64,000 nt of DNA. Source: G963677325 sp963677325. GTDB taxonomy: Bacteria > Bacteroidota > Bacteroidia > Bacteroidales > Prolixibacteraceae. A program made the position numbers and the translations under genes. The notes under the pieces are model-generated. The model searched no databases. It was not told the DNA's origin and saw only the letters and a program-made list of their open reading frames with translations. Where the stretch lies: positions 124,001 through 188,000 of the forward strand of contig CAXXGM010000002.1 of the NCBI GenBank assembly GCA_963677325.2, in the 5' to 3' direction. Position 1 is the first letter of the stretch. Every line of letters begins with the position of its first letter. Shown one piece after another: positions 54,328 to 61,421 of the stretch.

Positions 54328-54795
54328 TCAAGCATTCTCCTCATTGTTTCTTTTAAAACCGATCTTCTTCCAAGGTTCAACATTCTTCGTTTTCCTTATC
54401 AATTCATCCATGATGCTAAAGACCAATTCAATGTTTTTATCCTGATTTGAAAGTTTCCTTTTTATCTCCTCGACTTCAAGTTTTAAAGTTAAGTTATCCG
54501 TCAGCATTACACGTATCTTACTGAATATACGCATGATCTGAATGTTTACCCTTATTGCCCTGTCGCTATATAATATACCTGACAACATGGCAACACCCTG
54601 TTCTGTAAAAGCATATGGCAATTTTCTCGTTCCTCCCCAACTTGATCTTCCAAATTGGAATATCAAGTTATCAAACTCTTCTTTAGTCAACTGAAACATA
54701 AAATCCTGGGGGAAACGTTGCAGGTTCCTTTTAACAGCCTTGTTCAGGTTCCCTGTTGATACACCATAAAGCTCTGCCAGATCTTTATCCAGCAT
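54328..54795 (-). CDS. ORF6N-domain protein, 5' shortened
   Basis: The 155 residues match phage-type ORF6N regulators from LDKDLAELYGVSTGNLNKAVKRNLQRFPQDFMFQLTKEEF through LPYAFTEQGVAMLSGILYSDRAIRVNI, with a coiled coil at about 100-120. The upstream frame still reads NKIYLIRGIKVM (54796-54831), the usual lead-in, but no ATG or RBS is found before a stop, so the original N-terminus is lost. ORF6N proteins bind DNA in phage and plasmid defence settings. Confidence 0.78.
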   Translation of the reverse strand: MLDKDLAELYGVSTGNLNKAVKRNLQRFPQDFMFQLTKEEFDNLIFQFGRSSWGGTRKLPYAFTEQGVAMLSGILYSDRAIRVNIQIMRIFSKIRVMLTDNLTLKLEVEEIKRKLSNQDKNIELVFSIMDELIRKTKNVEPWKKIGFKRNNEENA

Positions 54796-54987
54796 TACTT
54801 TTATTCCCCGGATTAAATATATCTTGTTGCTGATTTATTCATCCGGCACCATGGAGTCAAAGTTCTTTCCCGGAGGTTTCATTTTTACTGATCTTTAAAC
54901 CCGGCAATTCTCAATAACAATGCTTACATAAAAATTATTAATGATACAATATATAAAAAATTCATTGTTTTGGATTCTTATCAAGCT

Positions 54988-55170
54988 TCATATCCCAAAA
55001 TACTCATCCCCCGAATACCCATCCTTCTTATAAGCCCTGAAAAACAGCCAGATTCCCTTTATATTTTCAGCTCCTTCGGATAGATCAATCAAAGCGCTGC
55101 CTTTTCTGGGGATGGTGCCTGTAGCGATCAGATCTGAGAAATGATCAGGCCGGGCGGTTCCCATCATCAA
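54988..55170 (-). pseudogene. 3' tail of a DUF6266-like gene, remnant 2
   Basis: The 60-residue frame, ending KGSALIDLSEGAENIKGIWL then FFRAYKKDGYSGDEYFGI, aligns with the last 60 residues of the intact copy at 56485-57096. The similarity continues past the stop codon (GGATTCTTATC at 54972 and 56468), showing a shared 3' flank. Confidence 0.85.
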
Positions 55171-55283
55171 TTGCTCAATCCAATATTACATAAATTTTAT
55201 TAATTCTGAGCAAATGAAAAGGAAATACATGGCGAACAACAATCAAAGAATAATTTCTAACTTTGGAATAAATAATTCATGTC

Positions 55284-55487
55284 ATGATCATTGAAAGAAC
55301 AGCTAAAGAAGTTATTATCAGGCTTCCATCGTATGTGAATACAAAAGGATTGCAGCGCTTTGTTGACTACCTTACTTATAAGGAGGCTACAGCTTTATCA
55401 AAAGCCAAACAATCGGATGTCGACATTTTAGCCAAAGAAGTTAAAAAGGATTGGTGGATGAAAAACAGAGACCGTCTTATTAAATGA
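55284..55487 (+). CDS. Candidate antitoxin of a PIN toxin-antitoxin pair
   Basis: The 67-residue protein overlaps the following PIN toxin gene by 4 bp (ATGA), the signature spacing of a type II pair. It has an AbrB/RHH-like short N-terminal strand-helix (MIIERTAKEVIIRLPSYV) and a charged C-terminal tail. No named family was recognised. Confidence 0.72.
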   Translation: MIIERTAKEVIIRLPSYVNTKGLQRFVDYLTYKEATALSKAKQSDVDILAKEVKKDWWMKNRDRLIK

Positions 55488-55936
55488 AAATTGTTGTCGA
55501 TACGAATATAATTTTCAGTACACTGCTAAATTCAAATACCACCTTCGGAGACATTTTATTCAATCCGGATATGAATCTTGAATTTTACAGTTGCAACTAT
55601 ATGCGTTATGAAATCCAAAAGCATTGGGAAAAACTGAAAAAGATTTCAAAATTATCCGACGAACAACTTGAGGTATCTCGCGCACTGGTACTTTCCAGAC
55701 TAAAATTCATCAACGAAGAAATCATTCCATCAAAAACATGGTTATCAGCGGAAAAACTTACTAAAGCAATAGATGTTGACGACATCGATTTTGTAGCCTT
55801 AACAAAGTTTTTACGTGCAACTCTTTGGACAGGAGACAAATTGCTTTACAACGGACTCCGAAAGGCCGGCTTCAAAAAAATCGTTAATACAGCTGAACTA
55901 CTCGCCCTTATAACCCAAATGGAAAAAATAAAATGA
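55484..55936 (+). CDS. PIN-domain toxin
   Basis: The 150-residue protein has the PIN acidic set: Asp-6 in VVDTN, Glu-43 in YEIQKHWEK, Asp-97/Asp-99/Asp-100 in IDVDDIDFVAL, and Asp-118 in WTGDKLL. This is the putative-toxin PIN group; these are RNases inhibited by the upstream antitoxin. The pair lies between two DUF6266-like remnants, divergent from the neighbours. Confidence 0.88.
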   Translation: MKIVVDTNIIFSTLLNSNTTFGDILFNPDMNLEFYSCNYMRYEIQKHWEKLKKISKLSDEQLEVSRALVLSRLKFINEEIIPSKTWLSAEKLTKAIDVDDIDFVALTKFLRATLWTGDKLLYNGLRKAGFKKIVNTAELLALITQMEKIK

Positions 55937-56024
55937 TGAATTGATCATTTTATTTCAACAACTCTCTGTATCCAAACAAAACACCCATCCTTCTCATACG
56001 TGCAAAAAAATCCATCTCCCTGTA

Positions 56025-56453
56025 TTATCCAAGAACATCCGTATAGCGAAAATCTTTGTAAGTAAGATTTGTTTTCCCAAGCAAGTCTTTTCTCATTGCA
56101 ATTACAATGTTACCAATAGCTTTTCCGCCTTCAATTGGATCAGGGCCTTTTTCCCCCGATTCAATAACTAATTGTACCAGATTGTTAATGGCTAAAACAA
56201 CTTCGTCAGAACAATAGACCCAAGATTTATATTGTTCTTCGAAAAATCTCTTTTTTGTATCAGCGCTTACTGTGTTTCCAACAAAGCCCTGGAGTAAAAC
56301 AAGAAGGTTTGAGTACTTTTCTTCTCTAAACCTTATAATTGCCTCCAGTTTTTTGGCTTTTGAAGCAAAGTAAAACGAAACTGTACCTCCGACAACTGCG
56401 GAAACTAAGGCTATGAAGACTGAAAAATAATTCATGATTAAAATTTGAGTCAA
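56025..56453 (-). CDS. Membrane-anchored hypothetical protein
   Basis: The 142-residue frame has one N-terminal membrane segment (YFSVFIALVSAVVGGTVSFYFA, about 9-30) and a cytoplasmic helical rest. A start at Met-7 (56435) gives the segment right at the N-terminus. Similar anchored helical proteins occur in bacterial defence loci, but no family is certain. Confidence 0.65.
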   Translation of the reverse strand: MTQILIMNYFSVFIALVSAVVGGTVSFYFASKAKKLEAIIRFREEKYSNLLVLLQGFVGNTVSADTKKRFFEEQYKSWVYCSDEVVLAINNLVQLVIESGEKGPDPIEGGKAIGNIVIAMRKDLLGKTNLTYKDFRYTDVLG

Positions 56454-56484
56454 ATATTTAAGTATTTTGGATTCTTATCGGGCT

Positions 56485-57096
56485 TTATATTCCAAACCAC
56501 TCATCCTCCGAATACGCTTCTCCTTTATACCCTCTGAAAAACAGCCATATTCCCGTTATCATCTCGGCCCCTTCGGGCAGATCGATCAATGCGCTGCCGT
56601 TTTTTCGCAGAACGCCGGTGGCAATCGGTTTGGTAAAGCGATCGGGATAGGCGCAGACCATCATCAGCTCATCACGGGAATAATAGTCCGGGAGATTTTC
56701 ATCCTCCGTCCAGGCCGCTTCAACTTTAGAGGGATCGCTTTCGGAGCGTTTGGCCGTTAACTGCTGGGGAAGCGGAATTTTACCCTCTGAAAAATGCAGC
56801 TTCTCAACCATCGTGAGCTCCCCGTCCAGCGCAAAGGCAGGGGCATTGGCTTTCAAAAAGAGGTTGTACCCGTGTCTGTTCTCCGCGGCAAGGTCCCAGA
56901 TCGTCTGTATCACGAAAGCGTTCTTCCCGCAGTATTCATTGATCGCCGCAAATCGCTGGCGGTGAAGCTCCTGCCTCGGGCTCCAGGATTTTTTGCTCCT
57001 TGATGCAAGGGACTTGACTACCTCAATGCCGTTCCACTCCGTGTAAACAACATTCCCTACCTTTCCGATCAGCTTGTTTCCTTTTATTCGTGCCAT
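56485..57096 (-). CDS. DUF6266-like protein (intact copy)
   Basis: The 203-residue protein opens MARIKGNKLIGKVGNVVYTEWNGIEVVKSLASRSKKSW, similar to the MARIxxGxxGxxSGKVGxVVxxxWKGIxYxRS pattern of DUF6266, and ends GSALIDLPEGAEMITGIWLFFRGYKGEAYSEDEWFGI. Function unknown. Its 3' end is present twice more in the island (53328-53457 and 54988-55170), so it may be the source or target of the recombination events there. Confidence 0.7.
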   Translation of the reverse strand: MARIKGNKLIGKVGNVVYTEWNGIEVVKSLASRSKKSWSPRQELHRQRFAAINEYCGKNAFVIQTIWDLAAENRHGYNLFLKANAPAFALDGELTMVEKLHFSEGKIPLPQQLTAKRSESDPSKVEAAWTEDENLPDYYSRDELMMVCAYPDRFTKPIATGVLRKNGSALIDLPEGAEMITGIWLFFRGYKGEAYSEDEWFGI

Positions 57097-57117
57097 AGCA
57101 AACTATTATTTAATGAT

Positions 57118-57205
57118 CATTCATTATGCAGTGGTTGTGCAGTTGCTGTGCATTTTTAGCACAGCCAGTGCACAACAACTGCACAGTGAATGCACAGCAA
57201 ACCCG
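57118..57205. repeat. TGTGCA-type palindrome, copy 2
   Basis: TTGTGCAGTTGCTGTGCA (57128-57155 region) faces GCACAGCCAGTGCACAACAACTGCAC with tail repeats to 57205. The core matches the structure at 33427-33465. A 93-codon and a 101-codon frame on either strand through this palindrome are artefacts. No gene is seen in 57097-57419. Confidence 0.72.
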
Positions 57206-57419
57206 TCTTTGGTACTTCCCTGATATCGTTTTCTCCGGCAGTATTGATATGATTTTTTTGCTTTCAAAGATCACAGGTTTAAAATTAGTCATCACAAATA
57301 TAATAAAGATCATGATAATTGATTTTATGTATTCTCTTCTTTTTTTGAAGGTTAATCCAAAGTTTGGCTTATCCACAACGAGTCTTCCCAAAGATCCTGT
57401 AATCCGACCCGATGCAGAT

Positions 57420-57841
57420 TCACGGCCTTAAATCCGTGTCAGGATCATGAAAACCGATTCTCCTGCGCCTTTGCTGGTCACTGATACGCTTGTCCTTTAG
57501 CAGGAGATAGTTGATGGCATCGTAAACGTCTATAAACTGTTTGTTGCAGCGGTTTTCCAATTCCCATAGCTTGTCCGAAATTTCGTTGTAGTTGAGGGCA
57601 AATTGCTTGAGGGCGATGAATGCCCTGATCACAGTGATGCTGGTCTGTCTTGCTTTTTTGCTTTTCAGGATATTGGCAAGCATGGTGACCCCGTGCTCGG
57701 TGAAAGCAAGGGGCAAAGCATTTTTTGGACGTTTTGAGGGGTATGTCATCACAAATTGTGATGACATACCCTCCCATTCATTTAAAGAAAGCTGGAACAT
57801 AAAATCCTCCGGGAACAGATCGATATTTCGCTTAACAGCCT
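57420..57841 (-). pseudogene. ORF6N-domain gene, 5' end replaced by repeat DNA
   Basis: The 126-codon frame from 57800 (MFQLSLNEWEG) plus the upstream QAVKRNIDLFPEDF (57801-57842) are the C-terminal two thirds of an ORF6N protein (PKNALPLAFTEHGVTMLANILKSKKARQTSI). At 57842-57845 the coding similarity stops where the GTTACTAAGGTT repeat begins. About 30 N-terminal residues are missing. Confidence 0.8.
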
Positions 57842-57844
57842 GAT

Positions 57845-57969
57845 GTTACTAAGGTTGGGAATAAAGGCAAATAAAGTTGGGTTAGTTAATTTCACTGTCA
57901 CTAAGGTTGGGAATAATTACAAGATTAATGTAAAAACCTTATCTACAGTTGCTTTTTAACCTTAGTAAC
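57845..57969. repeat. GTTACTAAGGTT-bounded inverted-repeat element
   Basis: GTTACTAAGGTT (57845-57856) and its exact reverse complement AACCTTAGTAAC (57958-57969) bound 125 bp. A further direct copy CACTGTCACTAAGGTT is inside at 57893-57908, and CACTGTTACTAAGGTT recurs at 58305-58320, followed in both outer copies by AAAGGCAAATA-like sequence. Confidence 0.8.
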
Positions 57970-58041
57970 TACAGAACAAAGATATAACCAAACCTTCTTA
58001 CCTTATTGTTGGAGGCAGTTTGCTAAAATAAATAATGTAAT

Positions 58042-58278
58042 AACGTGAGTTCGATCTAAGGAATGGATAACCTAATCTGTCAAAAACACCTCAGTAGAAA
58101 TGGTCGAGAGAGAAAAATTGACCTTATTACCTGATTAAATTAGGTAATGAGGTTGGTGAAAAGGTGAAATCAATTTCATCTACTGAGGTGTTTTTTTTTA
58201 GATTAGGTTATAGAAAACAACATTAGCGCTCAAACAATCAAGCATTACCTTATCCATTACTTAGATCGAACTCACGTT
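58042..58278. repeat. 29-bp outer inverted repeat surrounding element B
   Basis: AACGTGAGTTCGATCTAAG(G)AATGGATAA (58042-58070) and TTATCCATTACTTAGATCGA... (58250-58278) are reverse complements over 29 bp with one mismatch. They enclose palindromic element B. Confidence 0.92.
58066..58211 (+). repeat. Nested palindromic element, copy B (about 146 bp)
   Basis: Outer arms GATAACCTAATCT / AGATTAGGTTAT, middle arms AAAAACACCTCAGTAG / CTACTGAGGTGTTTTT, and inner arms ACCTTATTACCT / AGGTAATGAGGT. The middle stem followed by a T-run also looks like a terminator. It aligns along its whole length with the reverse of 19497-19634. Confidence 0.92.
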
Positions 58279-58386
58279 AATAAGGTTAGCTTAGTAATTA
58301 TGTACACTGTTACTAAGGTTAAGACCAAAGGCAAATAGGTCGGATAGTTATTCTGAAATCTCTATTAATTTCAATCATTTTTTATG

Positions 58387-58394
58387 TAAATTTG
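58387..58394 (+). promoter_or_regulatory. Likely -7 promoter element of the acyl-CoA synthetase gene
   Basis: TAAATTTG fits the TAnnTTTG consensus 19 bp before the ATG at 58413. Confidence 0.5.
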
Positions 58395-58412
58395 ATTACT
58401 AAATTCCTGTTC

Positions 58413-59786
58413 ATGCTGAACAAACAACTGCTGGCTCCGGAAAGCATCGTGGTGGTGGGAGCTTCAAACAACATCACAAAGCCGGGAGGGAAAATACTGA
58501 AGAACCTCATCGAACATGAATACAAGGGCAAACTCTATGCCCTGAATCCGAATGATAAGAACGTTCAGGGAGTCCCAACTTTCAATTCAATCGATGCTCT
58601 GCCGGATACGGATCTGGCCATCTTAGCGATCCCTGCAAAATTATGCCCTGAAACAATTGAAAGATTGGCCAAAGAGAAAAGCGTGGCTGCGTTTATCGTG
58701 ATTTCGGGCGGATTCAGCGAGATAGGGAAAGAGGGCGCCGAACTGGAGAAACGAATGGCCGACATGGTAAATGAAACCGGGGGATGCCTGATCGGGCCGA
58801 ATTGCATCGGGATGCTGACGCCCAATTATGCCGGGGTTTTCACCACACCCGTTCCCCACCTGGAGCCCGATGGTGTTGATTTTGTTTCAGGATCAGGGGC
58901 CACGGCCGTTTTTATCATGGAATCGGCCATCCCCAAAGGAATTCATTTTTCGAGGGTGATCTCGGTTGGGAACTCTGCGCAGATCGGGGTGGAAGATATC
59001 CTGGAGTATTGGGATCAGCATTCGGAAACAGAATCGGAGGCCAAAGTGAAGCTCCTTTACGTGGAATCGATCGATGATCCCGATAAGTTTTTATTTTCAG
59101 CCAGATCACTGGTACAGAAAGGTTTCCGGATTGCAGCCATCAAAGCGGGCAGTTCGGTAGCAGGCAGCCGTGCCGCCACTTCGCATACAGGGGCAATGGC
59201 CAGCCCGGATTCTGCCGTAGAAGCCCTTTTCCGAAAGGCGGGGATCGTACGGTGTTACGGAAGGGAGGAACTCACTACGGTGGCCGGAGTGCTGATGAGC
59301 CGCAAAATGGAAGGAAAAAACATGGCGATCATCACCCATGCCGGAGGTCCTGCGGTGATGCTGGCAGACGCCCTTGAAGCAGGAGGACTTAACATTCCTC
59401 ATCTCCCGGACACACCGGCCAAAGAGCGGTTGCAGGAGAAATTACACCCCGGATCTTCGGTTGGGAACCCCATCGATTTTCTGGCCACAGGGACCGCCGA
59501 ACAGCTTGGAATCATCATCGATGCCTGCGAGAATGATTTCGAAGAGATCGACGGGATGGCGATCATCCACGGCAGCACAGGCCTTACCTCGGTAAAAGAC
59601 GTGTACGAGGTGCTGGACCATAAGATGAAAACCTGTAAAAAGCCGATTTATCCGATACTCCCGTCCGTATTAAATGTTCAGAAAGATCTTGCCTATTTTC
59701 TCTCGCACGGCAACATCAATTTTCCGGATGAGGTGCTTTTGGGAAGGGCACTGACACGAGTCTACAGCACACCGGCCCCCCTCTGA
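58413..59786 (+). CDS. ADP-forming acyl-CoA synthetase, alpha-type part
   Basis: From the ATG at 58413 (MLNKQLLAPESIVVVGASNN) the part is 457 residues: CoA-binding Rossmann domain (1-120), ligase domain with GPNCIGMLTP (about 133-142), and ATSHTGAMA with the phospho-accepting His about residue 251. It converts acyl-CoA, ADP and phosphate to acid, CoA and ATP. It ends at STPAPL because of an extra C in a C6 tract at 59776-59781; with C5 it reads on as PSDEVIELEGVDIKR into the beta part. It is probably one ~690-residue gene split by a frameshift. Confidence 0.88.
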   Translation: MLNKQLLAPESIVVVGASNNITKPGGKILKNLIEHEYKGKLYALNPNDKNVQGVPTFNSIDALPDTDLAILAIPAKLCPETIERLAKEKSVAAFIVISGGFSEIGKEGAELEKRMADMVNETGGCLIGPNCIGMLTPNYAGVFTTPVPHLEPDGVDFVSGSGATAVFIMESAIPKGIHFSRVISVGNSAQIGVEDILEYWDQHSETESEAKVKLLYVESIDDPDKFLFSARSLVQKGFRIAAIKAGSSVAGSRAATSHTGAMASPDSAVEALFRKAGIVRCYGREELTTVAGVLMSRKMEGKNMAIITHAGGPAVMLADALEAGGLNIPHLPDTPAKERLQEKLHPGSSVGNPIDFLATGTAEQLGIIIDACENDFEEIDGMAIIHGSTGLTSVKDVYEVLDHKMKTCKKPIYPILPSVLNVQKDLAYFLSHGNINFPDEVLLGRALTRVYSTPAPL

Positions 59787-59808
59787 TGAGGTTATTGAAC
59801 TGGAAGGT

Positions 59809-60474
59809 GTGGATATAAAAAGAATCAGGGAAATCATTGATAGTTCAGAAACCGGACAGCTGCCTCCGGAAAAGATCAAAGCATTATTATCGGCAGCTTC
59901 TATTCCGATGGCCCGTGAGATGATTGTACAATCGGAGGCTGAAGCGCTGCAGGCTGCGCATGAGATAGTTTTCCCGGTTGTGATGAAGGTAGTCGGACCT
60001 GTTCACAAGACCGATGTAGGAGGGGTTTCATTAAACATCCGGTCCGATGAATCGGTCAGGCTGGAATTCAACCGCCTGATGAAGATCGAAGGAGCTGTTT
60101 CGGTCAGCATCTCCGAACAGCTGAAAGGAACGGAGCTTTTCATCGGGGCCGTCTACGAACCCAGGTTCGGGCATATTATCCTTTGCGGGATCGGCGGAAT
60201 ATTTGTAGAAGTATTCAAAGATGTAACCTCAGGACTTGCTCCGCTGACCATTGACGAAGCCCTTTCGATGATCCATAACCTCAGAGCCTATCCTATCATC
60301 AGGGGATACAGGGGAAAACCGGGAGTGGACAGCTATAAATTCGCCCGGATTATCGTCCGGCTTTCTATGATGCTCCGGTTTGCCACAGAAATTAAGGAAA
60401 TGGATCTGAACCCTTTAATCGGAACAGGGGATAAAATTGTTTCGGTTGACGCAAGGATAAGAATAGAAAAATAG
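59809..60474 (+). CDS. ADP-forming acyl-CoA synthetase, beta-type ATP-grasp part
   Basis: The 221-residue part is the ATP-grasp domain: AREMIVQSEAEALQAAHEIVFPVVMKVVGPVHKTDVGGVSLNI-type region with the conserved His/Lys (about 36-75), LFIGAVYEPRFGHIILCGIGGIFVEVFKD (about 112-140) and MDLNPLIG. In-frame upstream sequence (59782-59808, SDEVIELEG) joins it to the alpha part in the other frame. An independent GTG start at 59809 exists but a real second gene is less likely than a frameshifted fusion. Confidence 0.88.
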   Translation: MDIKRIREIIDSSETGQLPPEKIKALLSAASIPMAREMIVQSEAEALQAAHEIVFPVVMKVVGPVHKTDVGGVSLNIRSDESVRLEFNRLMKIEGAVSVSISEQLKGTELFIGAVYEPRFGHIILCGIGGIFVEVFKDVTSGLAPLTIDEALSMIHNLRAYPIIRGYRGKPGVDSYKFARIIVRLSMMLRFATEIKEMDLNPLIGTGDKIVSVDARIRIEK

Positions 60475-60487
60475 ATTTTATCCATTG

Positions 60488-60619
60488 CCGTCAGCTTTAG
60501 CTGACGGAAGAGATTGTGTGTGAGAAAATGGCTTTAGCCACATTCTGTAAAGTGTTTCATGAAAGATGTGGCTAAAGCCAAAGTAATTCAATCACTTCTC
60601 CGTCAGCTAAAGCTGACGG
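60488..60619. repeat. REP palindromes left of the second Y1 transposase
   Basis: CCGTCAGC/GCTGACGG hairpins at 60488-60507 and 60600-60619 enclose a 15-bp inverted pair TGGCTTTAGCCACAT / ATGTGGCTAAAGCCA (60529-60543, 60566-60580), giving a nested cruciform. Confidence 0.9.
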
Positions 60620-60711
60620 CAAGGGATAAGCTGCATGGACGCAAGGCAGCACTACATAAATTTTTTTATCTGATAAACAATTCTTATATTAAATAATATT
60701 TTCTGTTTGAT

Positions 60712-61152
60712 ATGAGTTGGGTAAGAGTATATATTCATTTGGTATTTGCCACAAAAAACAGAGAGCACTTGCTAAATTCAATAGAATTGAGAGAGCAAAT
60801 TTTTCAGCACATTAAAAGAAATGCCACAGAGAAAGAAATACGACTTGACTGTTTGAATGGCTCAAAAGAACATGTTCATTGTCTTATTTCTTTGGGCAAA
60901 GAACAAACCATCAGCAAGGTAGCTCAACTCATCAAAGGGGAATCTTCATTCTGGATCAATAAAAACAGATTGACATCAAATCTATTTAGCTGGCAGGATG
61001 ATTTCTGGGCAGTTGGAGTAAGTGAAAGTCACATCAAATATGTAAGGAATTACATTTTCAACCAGGAAGAACATCATCAGAAAAAATCATTTGATGATGA
61101 AATCAATGAGTTTATGGCAAAATATGGATGGACTTTAATTAAGGGTTCCTGA
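60712..61152 (+). CDS. IS200/RAYT-type Y1 transposase
   Basis: The 146-residue protein starts MSWVRVYIHLVFATKNREHLL and has the HUH motif in KEHVHCLISLGKEQTI (about 62-77) and the catalytic tyrosine region HIKYVRNYIFNQEEHHQ (about 106-122). It is the short IS200-type enzyme. It is flanked on both sides by palindromes of the CCGTCAGC family, different from the family around the RAYT at 7044-7598. Confidence 0.92.
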   Translation: MSWVRVYIHLVFATKNREHLLNSIELREQIFQHIKRNATEKEIRLDCLNGSKEHVHCLISLGKEQTISKVAQLIKGESSFWINKNRLTSNLFSWQDDFWAVGVSESHIKYVRNYIFNQEEHHQKKSFDDEINEFMAKYGWTLIKGS

Positions 61153-61159
61153 TCCATTG

Positions 61160-61360
61160 CCGTCAGCTTCAGCTGACGGCAATGGATTTAGCCACATTTT
61201 AGATTACTACCGAATGCGGCTAAAGCCGTTCCCTGATAACAAGCTCCTCCGTCAGCTAAAGCTGACGGCAATGGAAGCTAAAGCTTACGACAAGGGAAGT
61301 TAAAGCTGACGACAAGGGAGGCTAAAGCTGACGACAAGGGAGGCTAAAGCTGACGACAAT
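61160..61360. repeat. REP palindromes and decayed tandem half-units right of the transposase
   Basis: CCGTCAGC/GCTGACGG hairpins at 61160-61179 and 61249-61268 with a GCGGCTAAAGCCG pair between. Four tandem 22-bp units of type GGAGGCTAAAGCTGACGACA follow (61273-61294, 61295-61316, 61317-61338, 61339-61360), each a half-palindrome. Confidence 0.88.
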
Positions 61361-61421
61361 GAATAGGGAGAATTTCTTCATGAGAAGATATGCATGGGAT
61401 TGCCATTGGAAATTTAAATAT

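Noticed and set aside
57110..57431. ORFs on both strands of 93 and 101 codons
   Set aside because: They run through a long TGTGCA-type palindrome and lack family likeness or ribosome-binding context.
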